From positions 6,701,001 through 6,765,000 of the forward strand of contig JAPTOF010000020.1 in NCBI GenBank assembly GCA_028554755.1: a DNA stretch of 64,000 nucleotides, in the 5' to 3' direction. Position numbers and translations under genes: made by a program. This document shows positions 59,413-64,000 of this stretch, piece after piece (position 1 is the stretch's first letter; every line of letters begins with the position of its first letter). The notes beneath the pieces are model-generated. The model made no database searches, had not been told where the DNA came from, and was given only the letters and a program-made list of their open reading frames with translations. The DNA comes from Cordia subcordata. Lineage: Eukaryota > Streptophyta > Magnoliopsida > Boraginales > Cordiaceae.

Positions 59413-60465
59413 TTTGGGCCCGTTTGGACTTTTTTTTGGGGGGGGGGGGTCCACTTTTTTAGTATATGCAAGTTTGATTGACTTTTAAAATAAAATCAAA
59501 ACTCTGTTAAGAAGATAGCTTTAAAAAAAATTAAAATTCTCAAGAAAGTGATTTTTTAAAAATTTTGCTTTACTTCCATGAGTTTTTACTTAAATTCCAA
59601 AGTCCTCCATGAAATTTTAGTTTTACTCATTTTTTCCTATGGCTTCAAGTTTTGTCAAATAATGTCTTATTTCTAATGACGGTTTGTCACTTTCTACTCT
59701 AAGCATATAAAGATCACTGATTTTGAGGAAATTAAGGTAAAAGATGTGGTAATATGGCCAGATGGCATGCCTCTGTGACTTATAAAAATGACCTAAGTAT
59801 TTTGCCTTTTCCATGCTTTAGTCAATTACTATCTGCTGCAAAATTTATCGGTCAATTGCTTTTTCACTACTTTGACTAAACAATTGAATAACGTGCATGC
59901 AATCTTTCTTGATGAAGCTACACAAGAAAACTCAACGTACAGCATGAAAAAAATTCCAAGAAGACGTCTAACTTGCGGGGACATATCATTATTGTAGAAT
60001 TTTATTAACTTCTAATTAGGAAAACTTATACATGATAGAATTTAATGTATCATATATGGATCATATCTGAATTTGTGAATATTAGCACAGCTATTTTAGG
60101 GCTCTTCTGGAGTGACATTTTTTAAAAGAGTTTTTTTTTTTAACAGTTTTTGGAGAATAATTTTTTTTTAGAAGTTAAAAATTTTAACTTCTTAAAAAAG
60201 TTGTATTTGATTTTTTTTTTTTTGAGATTCAGTTTTTTTGAAAGCTAAATCAAATAGTTATTGCAAATTTAATGTAATTTTTTAAAGAAAAAATTATTTT
60301 TTCCAAAAAAAGCCAATCCAAATAGCAAAACCATAAGATAAGCACAATCATAAGATAAACATAATCATAAATCATAAAGTAAAAGTACCAAGTAGCTAAT
60401 AGATGCAAGTTTCAAAAAGCACACGAGTTATAAGGTACATTTTGAAAGATAGGATGGTAAGTACC
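59413..60465. repeat. Array 3, macrosatellite unit 9 (internally deleted)
   Basis: Only 1.05 kb: CTTTCTACTCT at 59690-59700 is joined directly to AAGCATATAAAGATCAC, losing about 780 bases of the unit. The conserved core and second MITE are intact and the small ORF remains open. Confidence 0.8.
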
Positions 60466-62311
60466 TTTTTGCCCGTTTGGATTTTTTTTATTTTTTTGGT
60501 TGGGGGGGGGGGGTCATTTCACTTTTTCAATTGATGCAAAGTTTGCTTGACTTTTAAAATGAAATCAAAACTCTGTTAAAAAGCTAAACTTTAAAAACAA
60601 AAAATTTAAAATTTTCATGAAAGTTATTTTTTAAAAATTTTGCTTTACCTCCATGACTTTTTGCTTAAATCCCAAAGCCCTCCATGAAATTTTAGTTTTA
60701 CTCATTTTTCCCTATGTCTTCAAGTTTTGTCAGATAGTACCTCATGTTTAATGACAGTTTGTCTCTTTCTACTTTATTGCTACTATTTTTTTTTTTTTTG
60801 ATTTTATAAATGTTTGTTTGTTGTAGTAAAATCATTATTTTGTTTTGATTTTACACATATATCTATATTTGCATTAAAAAAAGAATAGATTTCATTCTAA
60901 ATTCAATATTTATTTAATTTTCACGCATACCACAATAAAACTGCTTTCTATTTTTTACACTCTCAAGAGTTAGTTAATTCCAAAATATATGTATTAATTT
61001 CAGTAAAAAAGATTGAATTCTATTTGAAATGTATATAAATATGTTGAAAAAGTAGATCAAATCGCATCTAATTTTTCCTCTTTAATCACGTGGGTAAAAA
61101 AAAAAATTGTCAATAGACTATTTTATACATTTGTCATATTTTGAAACTAAAATCTTCTGGTTTTCAATTTGTTTGCAGATTCTTGTTGAATGATTATACT
61201 AAATTATCTTACCTAATTTTCACTTTAACAAAATAAATAAATAAATGGATAAGACATAAAAAACTAAATAGCTTATTGTTAACAAAAAAATATGAATAAA
61301 CTATTTTTAATTTTTTTATAGTTTGGAATTAAAACTTTTATAATTTGCAAAGTGATTGTAGATTTTTTTGGTAGAATAATTTATCAAATTATTTTATTTT
61401 TTACTTTCATAAGTAAATACTAACTACTTTTCAATATAAGGCTTTGTTTTGTAAAGTTTGATACCATGAGGAAATGTGGGTAAAATTAAAATTTCATGAG
61501 AAAGTTTGGATTTTAAGTTATAACTCATGGGAACATGGCATTTACCTGAACAAACATATAAAGATCACTAATTTTGAGGAACTTAAGGTAAAAAATATGG
61601 TAATATGGCCAGATGGCATACCTATGTGACTTATTAAAACGACTTAAGTATTTTGCCTTTTCCGTGCTTTAATCAATTACTGTATGCTGCATAATTTATC
61701 AGTCAATTGCTTGTTCACTGCTTTGACTAAACAACTGAATAACGTGCATGCAATCTTTCTTGATGAAACTACACTAGAAAACTCAACGTACAGCATGAAA
61801 AAAATTGCAAGGAAACTTCTAACTTGCAGGGACATATCATTATTTTAGAATTTTGTTAACTTCTAATTAGGCAAACTTATATATGATAGAATTTTATGTA
61901 TCATATATGGATCATATCTGAATTTGCGAATATTAGCACAGCTGTTTTAGGTCACTTCTTGAGTGACTTTTTCTAAAAGCGATTTTTTTAACAATTTTTG
62001 GAAAACTATTTTTTTATGCTAAAAATTCTGACTTCTAAAAGAAATTATATTTGAATTTTTTTTTCATAAATTCGGATTTTTTTAGAGTCAAATTAAATAG
62101 TTATTACAAATTTAATGTAATTTTTTAAAGAAAAAATAGTATTTTTTCCTAAAAAGTCAATCTAAACAACAAAACCATAAGATAATCACAACCATACGAT
62201 AAACATAGTCATAAATCATAAAGCATAAGTACCAAGTAGCTACTAGATGCTGGTTTCAGAAAACACACGAGAGTCATAAGGTACATTTTAAAAGATGTGA
62301 TGGTAAGCCCC
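60466..62311. repeat. Array 3, macrosatellite unit 10
   Basis: 1.85 kb, complete. Landmark TTATCAGTCAATTG near 61697 (one variant base). A run of 9-10 G follows the T-run at its start (about 60502-60511). Confidence 0.82.
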
Positions 62312-64000
62312 TTTGGGCCCGTTTGGATTTTTTTTCAGGGGGTAGGAGGGGCATGTTTCACTTTTCTAATAGATGCAAGTTTGATTGACTTTTAAAATAA
62401 AATCGAAACTCTGTTAGAAAGCTTAATTTTAAAAACAAAAATTTAAAATTCTCAAGAAAGTGATATATATATTTTTTTAAAATTTTGCTTTACCTCCATG
62501 AGTTTTTGCTTAAATCCCAAAGTCTTCTATGAAATTTTAGTTTTACTCATTTTGCCCTATGGCTTCAAGTTTTGTCAAATAGTGCCTTATGTTTAATGAC
62601 AGTTTGTCACTTTCTACTTTATGGCTGCTAATTTTATTTTTATTTGATTTTATAAATGTTTGTTTGTTGTAGTAAAATTATTATTATTTTTATTTTATAG
62701 ATCTATTTGTATGTGCATAAAATGAATAGATTTTAATCTAAATTCAATATTTATTTAATTTTCATATATACCACAATAAATTGCTTTTTATTTTTTATTT
62801 TTTATACTTTCAAAAGTTAGTTAATACCAAAATATATGTATTAATTTAAGTGAAAGAAGTTGAATTCTATTTGAAATGTATATAAATGAAAAAATAGATC
62901 AAATCATATCTAATTTTTTCTCTTTAATCTCGTGGGTGAAAAAATTTTGTCAATAGACTATTTTGTACATTGGTCATATTTGAAACTAAAATCTTCTGAT
63001 TTTCAATTTGTTTGTAGATTCTTGTTGAATGATTTTACTAAATTATCTTATCTATTTTTCACTTTAAAAAAATAAATAAATAGATAAGACATAAAAAAGT
63101 AAATAGCTTTTCGTTAACAAAAAAATTACGAATAAACTATTTTCTAATTTGGAATTAAAACTTTTATAATCTGCAAAGAGATTGTAGATTTTTTTGGTTG
63201 AGGTTGAATAATTTATCAAATTATTTTATTTTTTACTTTAATAAATAAATACAAACTACTTTTCAATATAAGGCTTTGTTTGGCAATGTTTGATACCATA
63301 GAGAAATATGGATAAAATTAAAATTTCACGAGAGAGTTTGGAATTTAAGTTATAACTCATGGAAGCATGGCATTTAGCCAAATAAGCATAAAAAGATCAC
63401 TAATTTTGAGGAAATTAAGGTGAAAGATATGGTAATATGGCCAGATGACATGCCTATGTAACTTATTAAAACAAGCTAAGTATTTTGCCTTTTCCATGCT
63501 TTAGTCAATTACTACCTGCTGCATAATTTATCAGTCAATTGCTTGTTCACTGCTTTGACTAAACAATTGAATAACGTGCATGCAATCTTTTTTGATGAAG
63601 CTACACAAGAAAAACTCAACGTACAACAAGAAAAAATTTGCAAGACTTCTAACTTGCGGGGACATATCATTATTGCAGAAATTTATTAACTTCTAATTAG
63701 GCAAACTTATACATGATAGAATTTTATGTATCATATATGGATCATTTGTGAATTTGTGAATATCACCACCGCTATTTTAAGGCCCTTTTGGATTGATTTT
63801 TTTTAAAAAGCGTTTTTTTAACAGGTTTTTGAAAATAACTTTTTTTGATAAGCTAAAAATTCAATCTTCTAAAAAAAGTTGTATTTAAACTTTTTTTAGA
63901 TATTCAAATTTTTTTAAAGTCAAATCAAATAATTATTTCAAATTTAATATAATTTTTTTAAGGAAAAAATAGTATTTTTTTCTAAAAAAGCCAATCTAAA
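62312..64000. repeat. Array 3, macrosatellite unit 11, cut by the window end
   Basis: 1.69 kb visible. It ends inside the second MITE at GCCAATCTAAA, so the array continues beyond the window. Confidence 0.82.

Noticed and set aside
59291..59488. Gly-rich 65-codon ORF
   Set aside because: Its Gly runs translate the homopolymer G-runs at the MITE edge.

Overview
This is a very AT-rich plant (angiosperm, probably eudicot) nuclear window, built almost wholly of transposable elements, segmental duplications and tandem arrays. The plant assignment rests on a Ty3/gypsy element with a tRNA-Asp-type primer site, an endogenous caulimovirid, abundant MITEs with TTA/TAA or 8-11 bp target duplications, and small RING-H2 genes of plant type. 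The species cannot be named. Only two short, probably intact protein genes are visible, both RING-H2 genes on the minus strand.

Layout. 1-5.5 kb: AT-rich sequence with a GGACCGG-rich MITE. 5.55-7.76 kb: segmental-duplication module A, holding a long inverted repeat with arms of about 350 bp. 7.76-28.5 kb: array 1, six tandem copies of a ~1.83-kb unit. Unit 2 is split by a complete Ty3/gypsy LTR retrotransposon (11151-19197, AAATT target duplication, LTRs about 4.5% diverged) that keeps decayed gag and protease and the integrase C-terminus but lacks RT, RNase H and the integrase core. Unit 6 is split by a 1.6-kb insertion with a PIF/Harbinger-like left end.

28.6-36.7 kb: an essentially full-length, heavily mutated endogenous pararetrovirus (Caulimoviridae, most like florendoviruses in gene order). 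It has a movement-protein ORF, a capsid/protease/RT/RNase H ORF, a third ORF of unknown function, a TATA promoter, a leader and a tRNA-Met primer site. TA-rich tracts bound it on both sides, and it is linearised within its leader. Many stops and several frameshifts make all viral ORFs pseudogenes.

36.7-43.3 kb: AT-rich sequence with a MITE, a 925-bp hAT-type element (8-bp target duplication TATATTAG), a dispersed repeat and its inverted 555-bp tandem duplicate, minisatellites and microsatellites. 43.36-43.65 kb: remnant of a Nudix hydrolase gene. 44-54.2 kb: duplicated blocks around the RING-H2 gene (two full coding copies and one 3' fragment), each decorated by different MITEs, so that each copy serves as an empty site for the other. 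54.24-57.03 kb: array 2, a copy of a two-unit block of array 1. 57.03-59.22 kb: second copy of module A. 59.2-64 kb: array 3, running off the window end.

The main story is genome architecture: a MITE-containing 1.83-kb macrosatellite and linked modules duplicated repeatedly around a small RING gene, then invaded by a retrotransposon and a pararetrovirus. I saw no tRNA, rRNA or CRISPR. Identities and divergence values were estimated by eye.
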